Shown: positions 34,885 to 46,334, counted from the stretch's first letter. The stretch: 64,000 nt of DNA from Phlyctochytrium arcticum (GCA_025602905.1 JAHLKI010000011.1:836309-900308); one strand, 5' to 3'. Numbers and translations: made by a program. The notes: generated from the sequence alone by a model not told the origin.

Positions 34885-35766
34885 ATGGCATCACTTCGAG
34901 AGTTTGCCCGTTTCGGGAAAAAGATTGTGGCCATTGGACGCAACTATGCGTAAGTATCATATCCGTTTACCGCGTGAACAACGCCAGGATCTCAAGCTTT
35001 GAACTTGACACTCAACCAGCGAACACGCCAAAGAACTCAACAACGCCGTTCCCACAAAACCCTTCTTCTTCCTCAAACCCACCTCCTCCTACATCCACGC
35101 CCCCACACCCATCGAAATCCCCAAAGGATGCAACGTCCACTACGAACTCGAACTGGGAGTCGTCATCAACAAATCTGCGCGTGACATCCAGGCCAAGGAT
35201 GCCCACAGTCTGATTGGCGGATACTGTCTGGCTCTGGACATGACGGCCCGGAATTTACAGGAGGATGCGAAAAAGGCTGGATTGCCCTGGTCTGCTGCCA
35301 AAGGGTTTGATACGTTTACGCCCGTTAGTGAGCTGGTGGAGTTGGGCGATGTTAAAGATCCGCACAAGTTGAGGTTGCTGCTTGAAGTGGATGGGAAGAA
35401 AGTGCAGGATGGAGAAACTTCGGATATGATCTTCAAGTATGGCATTGCTTCACGGATCCTCTGTGTGCTATTACTTACCTTCAACATCTAGGATTCCACA
35501 ACTAATTGAGCATGTTTCGTCCATCATGACGTTGGAGCGGGGTGATGTTATTCTTACAGGTAACACTGGATGCATCTCTACGTGGTTGACGTTCCAGCGA
35601 GACTGATGCAACACATTTAGGCACCCCCAAGGGCGTAGGACCTGTCACTCCCGGACAGACACTGAAAGCGTCTTTGAGCTCGAACGGCTCGGACCGAAAG
35701 TTGGCAGAGTTTACATTTCCCGTAGTTGGGCGGAAGGGAACAGGTGCCTGGTCAAATAACGCGTAG
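34885..35766 (+). CDS. FAHD1: FAHD1-type acylpyruvase / oxaloacetate decarboxylase
   Basis: Fumarylacetoacetate-hydrolase-fold enzyme of mitochondria that cleaves acylpyruvates and decarboxylates oxaloacetate. Four exons; the first is 34885-34949 and the second begins at 35020. They join to MASLREFARFGKKIVAIGRNYA, EHAKELNNAVPTKPFFFLKP, YELELGVVINKSARDI (metal-binding Glu pair), GYCLALDMTARNLQEDAKKAGLPW, and GDVILTGTPKGVGPVTPGQ. The stop is TAG 35764-35766 after GAWSNNA. The catalytic pattern ExE...D is present. About 220 residues, normal for FAHD1; no separate presequence is evident. Confidence 0.93.
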
Positions 35767-35937
35767 TAAGTCCCGTACTCGTAGGAGGTAATAGCGAGTC
35801 AGTTTACTGTAGTTGAGTAGGCGAGAGAATAGACAAATATCATCTTTATTCGTCAACCCCTATCCTTAATCGCCATCTATTTGCAAAATATACAAATTTT
35901 CGCCACCCCATCCCGAAATTCGCAAAACCACAGATAC

Positions 35938-37710
35938 TCATATTGGCACAGGCGGTAACCGAGGAACATTGGCCATCCGATTCTGTTGTCCTCCGTTCTG
36001 CCCGTCGTACATGGAATGAGGATGAGCCTGCAGGCACATTTGCTTCCACATCTTTTTCAGCCTATTCACAATGTGATTAGTGAACGGACGAGGGGATGTG
36101 TGTAAGGTTGCTCGTTACCGCGCGTTTTGCATACTGCAAATCTCGACTTTTCGCTCCCAAGTCTTGAGTTTGTGTTTTAAGTCCTCCTGTTGTGCCTATT
36201 TAAGCGTTAGATTTATAACACGCGTGACCAGCTTGAGGGAATGGGAGAACAAACCTTTATTGATACGTAGTCCATTACCTGAAGGATACGCGATTAGACG
36301 TTATGCGAGGACATCAAGTAAACATTTTACCGTACATCAGGGACCCTGAACTCGTCAATCTGTTCTCGAATGGCCAAATTCACGCTAAGAGCCTGTGCCT
36401 GCTCCTTCTCGACCAGATCGGCCTCAATATCCAGCCTCGTTAGCAACTCTTTGCGCAGTGCGATTTCTTGGTCCAATAAGTTTGACTCTTGCGTCAATGT
36501 TTGCAGCTTGCGCTAAGAAAGTTTGTCAAAAACCGGATTGAGAAGGGTGGGAATTTTTTTAGCCCTACCTTGTGCAAATTCAACACTTGTTGCGTGTTGC
36601 CTGCCGTCATCTTTAACTTGAGCAACTCAGAGTTGCGTTCCTCAATTTTGACCAGGTATTGTTTGTTCTCGATTTGGAGCTGGTCAAAGTCGATGGCGTG
36701 CAAGACTTCTCCCATCTCTTCTTTTTGTTTGAGCTGGAGATGGAGTTTATTCTTTTGAAGCTTGATGGTGCTGTTCTTAAGGCGTGTCTTTTTGATGATT
36801 GCGTCCTAAACACACTACACGTTAGAACACGCTAGGAAACATACTTAACAGTCTGGGACCATGTGTGCTTTACCTTTGCCCGGATCCGATCCTCAAAATA
36901 GCGCAGCACCCGTTCGGCTACAACCTTATTGGTACGCGGGTTGACAGCTCCCACGACGATATCCCGCTTAAACTCGTACATGGCCTTTTTGGTTTCGCTC
37001 ATCCGAATGTCAATTTCCTCCATTTCGGCCTTGTAGTTATCCAGCACTTTGGCCCACTCCTCCTTTTGCCGCTCAATCTCATCTTTGAGTTCCTCCAACT
37101 CACGCGTCGCAATTTCTGACTTTTGCTCAGCGGTGAGGAGGACGGGTGCCTGATGTTTTTCAATCTTGTCGGTTTTCTTCTTGCGGGCTGCAGCGACGCC
37201 GGCACGGGTAGCCGGTGGAGCACCAGGAGCTGCTGTGACTGTCGAGGTCGGGGCACTCTCTCCCCCAGCTCCATCAGCAGCGGCATCGCCATTTCCCTCG
37301 CCCTTCCCTCCCGTCTCTCCAACTCGTCCATCAAGCCCCCCAACCCCAGCTCCTCCCGCACTCACCCCACCATCAGCCGCAACCCGATTCAGAAAACTCT
37401 CAAACAGGGTATTCTCCGCTTCCAAAAATCCCGTCTTCTTGACCAACTCTTCCAGCAATTTGACCAATTCCGCATCCGTATAAGTATCGAAATCCGTGTC
37501 TTCCAAAACCCGGGATGCACCCGCTCGACTACCGGGTCCCACTGATATATTGAGAAAATCTCGACCAACCATGTTGGCCAAACCAGGACTTGGAGGGGCA
37601 AGTTGCGATTTCTCACGGGTGAGAGTGCTGATGATGCTGATGGTTGGAGGGGTACCCGTCTTTCCGACATGAGCCGTGGAGATTGGTGGGGACGAGACCG
37701 GGTCGTCCAT
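35938..37710 (-). CDS. CFAP263: CFAP263/CCDC113-type ciliary coiled-coil protein
   Basis: Long coiled-coil protein of motile cilia; CCDC113 works with CCDC96 between radial spokes and nexin links. The first exon (about 36868-37710) has a disordered, Gly/Ala-rich N-terminal third, then the coiled coil with EEIDIRMSETKKAMYEFKRD and the RYFEDRIRAK motif. Later exons give DAIIKKTRLKNSTIKLQKNK, NSELLKLKMTAGNTQQVLNLHK, REQIDEFRVPDVMDYV, LKTWERKVEICSMQ and a tail LKKMWKQMCLQAHPHSM (stop 35938-35940). The order and wording (KLKxTAGNTxQVLN, VPDVMxYV, WERKVEI) match CCDC113. Presence of this gene implies a flagellated life stage. Exact internal exon limits between 35.98 and 36.86 kb are approximate. 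Confidence 0.88.
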
Positions 37711-38672
37711 TTTTTAGCGTATCCAGAATTTATTCTGCTTGGTTGATGCACTTCAAAAAGTTGGAAAAAGCCCCCTCCCTCCCTTATTGGCTTTGCTTTT
37801 ATGTAAAGACGCTGCCTTCAACCAAAGATGGCTTACATAAACATACAGTATTTTAGTGCAAATAATCCTAAAAATCACCGTTATAAATTGAAATTTTTTT
37901 TTGGGATCATATCTTCTGCATTTGTCTTGCGCACAAGCTTGGGCCACCTGGACAGGACACATGGACGGCCCAGACCACTTACACTTATGGACAGAAGATT
38001 GGCCGTTGTGGTCTCTCGATTACCGTGAATTTCACAGCCTACATAGTTCTATTCCCGGTCAAAGGACAGAAGAGTTCAAGCGGCCAGCGCAGATATGAGC
38101 GGAGAAATGATTACGTGATGGCGCAGTGCTACTGAGAAGTTTTGGACGTTTGTGCTTTACATGATACTCCACGAAACAAGGTGAATACCATATGGTATAT
38201 GCACCAAGAAGATGTTGGTTGAACTTTTTGTGTCTGTTGCCTGATGATCGGAATTGATGCCAAGCGCGCTCTATTTGCTACGAAACCAGGCTTGGACCGG
38301 GTATGGAAATAGAGACTCCAACAAATCCGAAGGAACATGTGCTCTCATAGCCTTGGCCCCCTCTGATGGTGGGCCAGCGATCATTGAAGGTGTTTCTGGA
38401 AATATCTTACTGGAATGTGATGAGCACAGAGCACCCAGTTCTGTTGTTCGGGGGAAAGCTTCTCCCTCACATCCTGCGGCTTGGTTCTACTGTGTTTGAT
38501 CCACAGACATTGGCAAAGGGAACACAGATTTCGGGGCAAGACCATTCAAATCATGAATCGAAAGAGAGCTAAAATCCGGCGTAAACAACATCAATGGGAA
38601 CGGCTCCTGATCATGGAATAATAAAATTGAACAAAGGAGTAATGGTAATGATGGGTGATAGAATCAGAGTTG
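37711..38672. other. Intergenic between CFAP263 promoter and QCR7 3' end
   Basis: Nearly 1 kb with no supported ORF, RNA gene or repeat. Confidence 0.5.
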
Positions 38673-39266
38673 TTACTGGGCTGTGCTGGTATTACGGTTC
38701 TTGAGCTCCTTGGGGATGGCCAACATGTTGTCAAAGGCAGCCATGGTGGTGACTTCGTTTTGAACCTGGTCAATCAATGGGGTCAAGTAAGGTTGGTCCT
38801 AAAGATGACAAGGTATTAGAACGACGTAATTTGGAAAGAAAAACCACAGACAGGATTTTACCTGCTCGGCTGTAATCCAATCCTTCTTGTCCAGGTATCC
38901 TTGTTGACCAGAAACGTTGATAGCTCGTCGCTGGCGGAAAATACGGTCTGCAAATCGAAGAAATGTCAGGAATCCCCTCCTTGGTGTCATCCAATGTTTC
39001 AAGGAAGCCTACCGTAATAATCCTTGGGGGGCAGACGGGTCAAAGCTTCCTGAACGACATCACCCTCCTCGGGGATAAGATCATCGTACTTCATGCCTGC
39101 CGACATAAAAATGTCAAATTGAGTAAAACGATCGTTGTCTTCACAGAGGACGACAGCAGGGCCCACCTGACTTTCGGTAGCCCATCAAGTTGTGGTGCCA
39201 CTCAGACAAGGCCTTTCCGGTCTGTGAGTTGCGCACTCCGCGTACAAGCTGCGTCAATGCGCTCAT
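38673..39266 (-). CDS. QCR7: Cytochrome bc1 complex subunit 7 (QCR7/UQCRB)
   Basis: Complex III subunit on the matrix side. Four exons: MSALTQLVRGVRNSQTGKALSEWHHNLMGYRKSG from 39266; MKYDDLIPEEGDVVQEALTRLPPKDYY; RIFRQRRAINVSGQQGYLDKKDWITAEQ; and DQPYLTPLIDQVQNEVTTMA to the stop TAA at 38673-38675. The KYDDL, EAL.RLP, RxFRxxRA and W...EQDxPYL landmarks match yeast Qcr7 and human UQCRB. About 125 residues. Small exons hide it from simple ORF searching. Confidence 0.93.
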
Positions 39267-39993
39267 GGTTTTGAGATGTCCGTTGGGTCTAAGGCGTAAA
39301 AGGAAGCGATCGAAGGCGCTGGGTACTTTTGATCAGAAAGTATGGGGCACTGGTACGGTCTGCTGAAACCTCCGACGGCGGGGATGGATTTGGGGATGGA
39401 GACGGCAAAAAGTTCCCGATTCTTCATCGTCGCATCGACTGCTGCTCACGTGACCACTCTGCATGTGGATATGGAGAGACTCGGGAGATGGACTTCTTGT
39501 TGCTGGACGTTTTGTTGCTGGACGATATTGAAGATGGGATGGACACTGGAGTTTCTTCACACTGCTTCAGCACCGCCCAATGTCGAGGGCCAACGACAAA
39601 TTGAAAGTTATCTCAAATTATGCTCAATGTCTTTCGAACTGAGGCGAACTGGGTAAGTATCATGCCAGACTGTGATGTACGGTATGGGGGACTGTTTCGA
39701 AATATAGGCGGCCAGATAAAACGGCGCTTCGGTCAGACGGAGCAGTCACTGCTGTAGGATGCAAAGGTGAATGGTAGTTGATCCGATGTAACTCGCACGA
39801 TGATAGTATACTCAACAAGAAAAGTGCGCAGTACAAAAATGGGGTGGTTCCATCCAGATTCCTGAGATATACTACATGCATATACAGCACACCCCAATAA
39901 GTAAAAGGTAACCCAGCTTGAGTGAGTAAGTTGACATCTGCCCATCTCCACCAATGTTCTGTTCATTCGAGCGCAGGCTAGCTTGACTGTGGT
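39267..39993. other. Spacer, QCR7 promoter and repeat-region edge
   Basis: No gene recognised; transition into the repeat-rich block. Confidence 0.4.
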
Positions 39994-40173
39994 GACTAGC
40001 AGGGGTTGTCGTAGTGCTGAGAATCCTTGATGTATAGACTAGCAGGGGCTGTCTTCGTGATAATGGCGACTAGCAGAGGCTGTCGGTTGCTGAGTTGATG
40101 GTGGATCCTGAATGTCGTTGACTAGCAGAGGCTGTCAAGGCTGTCAAGGTGTCGTCGACTAGTAGAGGCTGTC
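39994..40173. repeat. Five interspersed copies of a 17-mer GACTAGCAGRGGYTGTC
   Basis: Copies start at 39994, 40037, 40068, 40120 and 40157, separated by unrelated spacers (start-to-start 43, 31, 52, 37). The last copy has T for C at base 7 (GACTAGTAG). The motif extends neither side consistently. It lies immediately downstream of the Copia integrase fragment, on that fragment's 3' side. Confidence 0.85.
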
Positions 40174-40211
40174 TTTTTCCCACGCTTGAAAAGTAAGGTG
40201 TTGACAATAGC

Positions 40212-40484
40212 TCAGAGGAGCTCAGGGCTTTCATAGCCTGTGTTGACCGCACTCAATTGCAGTTGGATGCTGTGGTCCCTTCTCCAAGCATCAAACGCAT
40301 TCGACAGGTACTCTCCACCATGATCTGTGCGAAGTGTCCTAACGCTGTCTCCATTTTGTCGTTCTGCCCATGCAACGAAATCCTTGAAATGACCGAGGAC
40401 CTCACTTTTGTTCCTCATCAAACGTACAAAGACAGCTCGAGAAAAGTCATCGGTGAACGTGACAAAGTAGCGATACACGCCCAA
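40212..40484 (-). mobile_element. Ty1/copia integrase fragment
   Basis: A 90-codon open piece of an rve-type integrase core: YFVTFTDDFSRAVFVRLMRN carries the first catalytic Asp and RTLRTDHGGEYLSNAFDAW the second. The third catalytic Glu and the flanking polyprotein domains are absent, so this is a degenerate fragment without LTRs nearby. It is not part of the Copia remnant at 61.5-63 kb, which stops after protease. Confidence 0.85.
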
Positions 40485-40536
40485 AGTTGAACGACGTGTT
40501 CTGTCATTTTTGTGGAGGCGTGTTTACTCGTGTTCC

Positions 40537-40690
40537 AACTCGCAGATACACGATTTGGGGGCCACCTTGAGTTTACACGAGTTTATAACTCGCAGATACA
40601 CGATTTGGGGGCCACCTTGAGTTTACACGAGTTTATAACTCGCAGATACACGATTTGGGGGCCACTCCGAGTTTACACGAGTACATGATT
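40537..40690. repeat. Tandem repeat, 50-bp unit x3
   Basis: Unit starts at 40537, 40587 and 40637 with AACTCGCAGATACACGATTT; the first two copies are identical and the third diverges in its last 25 bases. The sequence contains the short inverted words ACTCGTG/CACGAGT, and degenerate half-units continue to about 40710. Confidence 0.92.
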
Positions 40691-40851
40691 CGTGTAAACA
40701 CGATTTATATCGATGTGTGTACATGTGTTCTGAAATACTCCAGTGAACACGATGGAATTTATGCCAATGAAAATGAATGGATTTGAAAATAAAAATGTGC
40801 ACGAAAAAGTAGGAACAGCAATGGTATTTTATGTGCGAACAAAAAATCTAC

Positions 40852-42215
40852 CTAGTAGCCTAAGTCCGGGTTGAAGCCGTAAAGATGCAAACCGCGGGTG
40901 TCCTCCTCTTCATCCGGGTTTGCGCCTGCACCCGCAGCTGCAGCCTCGTCTGCTCCATCCTGGCCTTGACCCCCTAATTCGGTGAAAGCATTGCTAGGGC
41001 CGCTCGCCCGCTTTCGTTTGGAACCCCGGTGGCGATCCTTGGCCAAAATCAATCTGCAGGCACTCTGGCCTCCATCCGCCGACTCATCCAGCTTGTACAA
41101 AGAGTTGGTAAGGAACTCCCAGAATGTGTGGCCGTCCTCGCCATCCGCCTCGCCAGCTTGGTTGTTGGGTGTACCCGCCGGGTCCAACGTCTTGATTGAG
41201 CGCTTCAGATTCCTCTCCGCCTCAGCCTTGATCCATATTTTCCGATAATGTCCGATCAGCGCGGCCCTGCGCCGATGCACATCCTCAGTCCTGGTCCCAC
41301 GCACATTGAAAACGGAGTCGGCAAACTTGTCAAGTGAGCCTTTAAAAATTTGCCGTCCACACGCTTCATCATGTTGCCTTTGGCGGTTGAATACGACCTC
41401 CCGATCTTCGGGGCAACTGCATCAATAAACATAGTCGACTTGGCCTGGGCCGCCGTGATGGCGTCTTCGTCTTTCAAACTCTTGATGATGACGTCGAGAG
41501 GATCCTTCAGCTAACAAGAGTCGCAGCTGGGGTTGTTGACTCGGGCAGTGGCAGCGGAGGTGAGTGTCTTCAAAAGCTCCTCCGTAATAGTAATTGCCGG
41601 ATGATGTAGGACCATGAAGGCATCCAATTTCTTCTCCAGTTTTTCCAAATTGGCCATCACCACAATTCCTTGGACGGCAGGGGGTACCTATAGGCACATT
41701 CGCATGAGAATTGACAAGTTATAAAAAGGAAAAAATACAATATAGAATAAGCACGAACACATACCTCGCAGTATTATATCCCTCGGTAGTTAAAAGGCCG
41801 TGCCCTCATGAGGATGGTATAGTTTTCCACCAGCTGGAGATCGTAGTATTGTTAGCATGCGCTGGGTAAGGGCTCTTACTTATTCGGAGACCTTTCTGGA
41901 TGCCGACAAATAGAGGTGCGGTTGCCGGGTCTTTCCTCGAGAACGTCAGTGCCCGGAAACGATTCCGGACCTCAGAAGGGACCGCAACAATATCGTAGCT
42001 CCCATCCACTACTATGTGTGCCATGCATCCCTCCAGCACTGGGTCTGCCATGCATTCCTCCAGTTCCGGTCTAAATCTGGGGACCTCCAGTCTAATGTCC
42101 ATGGTCCATCAGGGAGTCTGGTTCGAAGGTTGGTCAATGTCACTATCGTGACATGATGTTCCTCATGCATCTTCAGAATGGCCTTTATGTCGCAGGTCGC
42201 GATTATGCTACTCAT
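40852..42215 (-). pseudogene. Decayed orphan gene (stop codon and frameshifts)
   Basis: A gene-like run on the minus strand. The 5' part starts MSSIIATCDIKAILKMHEEH, then shifts frame near 42095 into RFRPELEECMADPVLEGCM and VDGSYDIVAVPSEVRNRFRA. After a likely intron comes IVVMANLEKLEKKLDAFMVL, which meets an in-frame TAG after NNPSCDSC near 41514. It continues LKDPLDVIIKSLKDEDAITA, shifts frame again in a T-run near 41345, and ends as SLDKFADSVFNVRGTRTEDV to GLHLYGFNPDLGY. The pieces are protein-like throughout, so one ancestral ORF with two or three lesions is the simplest reading. No domain recognised; it may derive from a repeated family. Confidence 0.55.
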
Positions 42216-42854
42216 TGTATCCAGAGGTTGCCCATGTGTGTGTGCGTGTGTGTGTTAGGGGTTGAGTTTTCGTAGGTGTCTCTCAGGCAGCATAACGTCC
42301 GCGGCCGCTTCCGCATGACTTGGACGGATGCGACAGTGAACCCGCAGTGATATACTTGCCCGTTGCCTTGCAATAAAGTCGACCGCCAGTAGAACAAACG
42401 ACGGATGGGTGGAAAAACGTTAGTCGGGTAAGCGAAGCACGAAAGAATGCTATTCTTCTTCTGGGGGTTGGGTTTTCGGAGGTATATAGTAGAATAGTTA
42501 TTGATAATGACTTTACAAAACTCATATAGGCAACTAAGGGCTGTCAACGCAGCCATCTGCAGGTAATCAGCGAAGGAATCTGCAGCTACGGCGTGCGCGT
42601 ACGCGAGGTGCTGCCGTAACTTTGGGGTGAAAAGGGTGACTGACATCCGAAATCTATCAACACAGGCATTACTATCATCAGAAGAAAATCATAACAACCC
42701 CATTGCAGTAAAAATAACCGAACCTTCTGCGGAACATTTCGTGGTCGTATTGGGGTTTCTCCACCAAATGGTGATCCATGAGCTTTTGATGAGGGGTCTC
42801 CCGATTACGAACAAAGTGTCTTCTTCAAGCGCGTGGACCTCTTTTCTTCTTATT
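42216..42854. other. Non-genic stretch with a GT microsatellite
   Basis: Contains a short (GT)n run at about 42234-42255. No gene recognised. Confidence 0.5.
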
Positions 42855-43169
42855 CTACTTCTTCTTCCTGCTTTCGTGCTTGTCCAGCTCTGCCCTCGCT
42901 AGTTTGACCATTTCTCGCTCCCGCAACCGAACGTGCTCGGGCTTTTCTTTGTCACCGTCGCGGCGATTGCCAAAGAGAAGAGAGTGGAGGAGTTGATTTT
43001 TCATCTCATCCTCCGCCTTCTCAACCAAGGTGGCCGGATTAGTGTTGTCGGGGTCGTTGTCGTTTAGATAGAGAAGATCTAGCTTCATTTTGTGGAGTGT
43101 TGAAGATCGTGAAGACGCGAAGATCGCTGCCACTGCCAGCCTGAAACTCTGGCTCTGGAACTTGTTCAT
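42855..43169 (-). CDS. Small hypothetical, probably mitochondrial protein
   Basis: 104 residues, single exon, starting MNKFQSQSFRLAVAAIFASS, which looks like a mitochondrial presequence. The rest is helical and highly charged (NPATLVEKAEDEMKNQLLHS, REREMVKLARAELDKHESRK). It lies head-to-head with the BMT5-like gene, with only 89 bp between starts. No family recognised; the basic C-terminus and size would suit a ribosome-associated or assembly factor, but that is a guess. Confidence 0.6.
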   Translation of the reverse strand: MNKFQSQSFRLAVAAIFASSRSSTLHKMKLDLLYLNDNDPDNTNPATLVEKAEDEMKNQLLHSLLFGNRRDGDKEKPEHVRLREREMVKLARAELDKHESRKKK

Positions 43170-43258
43170 TAGGCCGAATCTAGATATATTACAGATTTCG
43201 CCGACTCAATGAAATCCTGAATGAAATCTAAAAAACTTCCAGGCCACTATATAATACA

Positions 43259-44892
43259 ATGACAGTCATGCCGAACGGTTCCAGCAGCAACGAAGGGCCT
43301 CTTCGGGTGCTCATTCTGGGCGATGGCAACTTTTCCTTTTCCCTTGCCCTGTGCCGTCTTTTATGGCCCAAGACTCTGCCCGCCACACTTTCTCAAACAC
43401 CGCAACCTGAATACATCAATACCCATGTTGCCCGGGCATATCTGGGACTACCGCTCGACAGCAAGCGTCAGATCCAAATTACAACAACCTCGTTTGATGA
43501 CTTGCAAGAGCTCCTGAAAAAGTATCCAGAAACTCGGGAAATTTTGGCAACTTTGCAGGATGAAAGGCATCAAGCGCATGGGGTGCGAGTGATGCATGGA
43601 ATCAATGCATGGGAGTTATCCTCACAGTTTGCCAGTGAAGACAAGTTTGACGTTGTCGGTATGTTCTTGTACCACTGACTGCTTGTTACTGGTTTGACTA
43701 AGAAATGTTATCTTTCAGTGTGGAACCATCCCCATTTGGGTACAGAAGACTTTCGCCTCCATCGCTTCCTGATGGCGCACTTTTTCAGCAGTGTCGCAAG
43801 CGTGTTGAACAAATCGTCTGATCCTTGCGTTTGCGTTAGTCTTGTTGAAGGACAGGAAACACGGTGGGATCTGGTCGCTCAAGCGATACGGTCAGACTTG
43901 CAGCTCAAACAGGTCGCATCATTTGATGAGCGTCCTTGGCCAGGGTAAGCTTGCAACGTAAAGTTGCTACCTCTTTTCCCTTTTAAATCATTTGCATTGG
44001 CAGGTATGTCGTCAAGCGTAACAAGCACGGCGGAAGTTTCAAGAACGTTCACACAAAGAGGCACACCGGGAGCACAATGAAAAGTAACTTGTTTCGTTTT
44101 GAGTTTGGAGAGGCAAGAGTCCTCTGGGAGGGATTGGACAAGACTCCAATAGATCGGGATTTGTTGCCATTACCCGCTCCAGATGAAAACCCAGAGCACA
44201 CCCTCGAATCGAATCGTGTGCACACCACCTCACCATCCGAGCCATCCCCATCTTCCCAATCCACCCGCCACGTGCACTCGATAACACGAAGTTTGGAGCC
44301 CGCAGACGGCCTTACTGGTCCAACGCAGAAGCCGGTTTCGACCCGCAAGTCCCGCGCACTCAGCGCCATCCCTACCTCCCTCATCTGCCCCCACTGCTCC
44401 AAACAACTCACTTCACCGCGCGCTTGGTCTCAACATGTACACATGGTGCACACGCTTCAAAAATTCGGCACTGACTGGACTCCCGCTCGTGCCAAAGATT
44501 TCAAATGTACGGCAGTGGGTTGCGAGAAGTCGTTTGCTGGTCAAGATGCTTTGTGGCAACATGAGATAAACAAACACACAGCCATCACTTCAGAAGAACT
44601 TCCTGGGGCGGTTGATCAATTGACTGGGTCAAATTCCGGCGATGCAACCACAACAAGTGGAGATGACTATGATTACATTCCGTGTGACGTCTGCGGGCAG
44701 GCTGTTGTAAAACGGGATTGGGGGATGCTACTGCATCTGGAAACACTGAAGCCGGCTGTTGGTTTGGACATGCAGTGCCCGCTCTGTGAGAAAGATCGCA
44801 AAGGTGCGGGCAAAGGAGGAATGGGTTTCATCGAGAGTAGAGCCCTCTTCCAACATTACAAATTTTGTCGCACCAAGAAGCGCGATTCATAG
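43259..44892 (+). CDS. BMT5-type rRNA uridine methyltransferase domain fused to C2H2 zinc fingers
   Basis: Three exons: 43259-43658, 43719-43944 and 44004-44892. The N-terminal half is the Bmt5 (DUF2431) Rossmann-type domain: VLILGDGNFSFSLALCRLL is the SAM-binding motif, FDVVVWNHPHLG the strand with the catalytic-region NxPH, and HFFSSVASVL, VSLVEGQETRWDL follow. Yeast Bmt5 makes m3U in 25S rRNA. The C-terminal half adds CPHCSKQL...HVHMVH, a CTAVGCEKSF...H finger and two more Cys pairs (CDVCGQ, CPLCEK...HYKFC), a nucleic-acid-binding module not usual for Bmt5. One continuous frame links the two halves in exon 3, so the fusion is not an annotation artefact. Confidence 0.85.
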
Positions 44893-45053
44893 TTGGCAAG
44901 CTTGGATATATATTTATGATGTACTCGAAGGGTATGACCAAACTAAATAAGCTATGTACAGTTGTATGTTGCTTCTATCGAAGCACGCTCTATTGATATA
45001 CGTCCGAGGCTGCCTGGCAAATATCAATAGTATAGAGTGGATATGGTGCGTGC

Positions 45054-46085
45054 TTATCGTCCAATCAGGTTCATGGTGATTTCATAAGCTACAAAGGTGG
45101 CGGCATTGACAGGTCCGGCTCGGAACATACATGCCCAGAATCCTAAAAGACAAGAACGCATTGAGTATGGACGGAAGTAGAAAAAAAGCAGCCCTAGGTT
45201 CTTACCGCGGTAGAAACCAGCAACACCTTCAGCCGCCATTGTCTTGCGGGCACAATCCAACATTCCAGAGTACTTTCTGGTGGCGGCATCAAATCCATCC
45301 GTTTGAATCTTGCTCTTTACCACATCTACTGGGTAAATGGACAACCACAATGCGTAACCCGCGGCGGCACCAAAGGCACATTGCTTCCACGTTTCGATTT
45401 CGTCTCGTCGCTTGCCCTCTAATCTCATGGCCCGCTGCATCAGGTACTCGTATCCACCAAAGTACGCACCGTAACCGATAAATTCGCGGACAATAGTCAC
45501 AGACTGCCCTTTGTACAATGCAGAGAATCCGTGCTGCGAAGTCACCTTGCGTGCAAAATCCACCGGTCCGGTGTATGTTGGCGCCTTTCCTGGGACATTG
45601 CTCTGCACTTGCAGCCGTGTTCTGATATGCTCAATAGGCCCGGACAGGATGGAGTTGGCCATTCCTGAAGCTGACCCGGCCAAAAAAAGTTGCGGCATTG
45701 AAAGTTGCTCGGGGTGAGATGCACCACGCGCCTTGTTTGCGAGCGTGAATGATCGTTTCACATATTCCAAAGCACCAAATTGAATGGACACACAGGCCCC
45801 AACTCCGACGAGGGGTGTCAAGGTACCCTTGTAAAACCCTTTGAAACCTTCTGATTTGACAATCTTCTTGACGCAGTCACCAATTCCGCTGTACGTAGGG
45901 TTTTCCCGCGGTTGGGTCTGCAGGCGAACCTTGACTGTATCAAAGGGCTAAATCGAAATTAGCAAGACGCTCCTCTCTTGTGCTTCCCAAATACACACCT
46001 GTCCGCTGAGCACTTGCACGATTCCGCCTACACTGCCAGCAAACAGCTCTTTGGCTGTTTGCCAATTGTCCGTTTCCTTGGTCAT
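45054..46085 (-). CDS. Mitochondrial carrier, YMC1/SLC25A29-like
   Basis: Inner-membrane solute carrier with three repeats. First exon MTKETDNWQTAKELFAGSVGGIVQVLSGQ, then PFDTVKVRLQTQ (first PxD/ExxK/R signature), GTLTPLVGVGACVSIQFGALEY, GPIEHIRTRLQVQ and YPVDVVKSKIQTDGF (second and third signatures), and a short last exon ending ITMNLIGR (stop 45054-45056). GTLTPLVGVGACVS is the wording of yeast Ymc1/Ymc2 and places it in the carnitine/amino-acid carrier branch. The substrate is not fixed by sequence; glycine/basic amino acid or acylcarnitine transport are candidates. Confidence 0.9.
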
Positions 46086-46334
46086 CGTTCCTGAACGAAC
46101 CTAGAGCCCTGTCGTCCGTTGCAGGCGACAAGCAAGGAAAGGAAAAATGGCAGTTGGGCTTCAGAAAAGCTCGAAAACACACCGTCGGATCTTGGCATCG
46201 TAAGTATTAGGCTTTAAATTCAAGAATCGAGATTGGGAAACTACGCCGCAGCACAGACCCGGCGCGTCCCTGGTCCGACGCGCCAGACTTGACAAACGTC
46301 CAAACGTTTGCACTGCTGCAAGCATCACCTCACA

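Noticed and set aside
40852..42215. Reading the pseudogene as part of a second Crypton
   Set aside because: None of the recombinase motifs (RNRAHH, HxxR, GAYTTGLP) is present in any frame.
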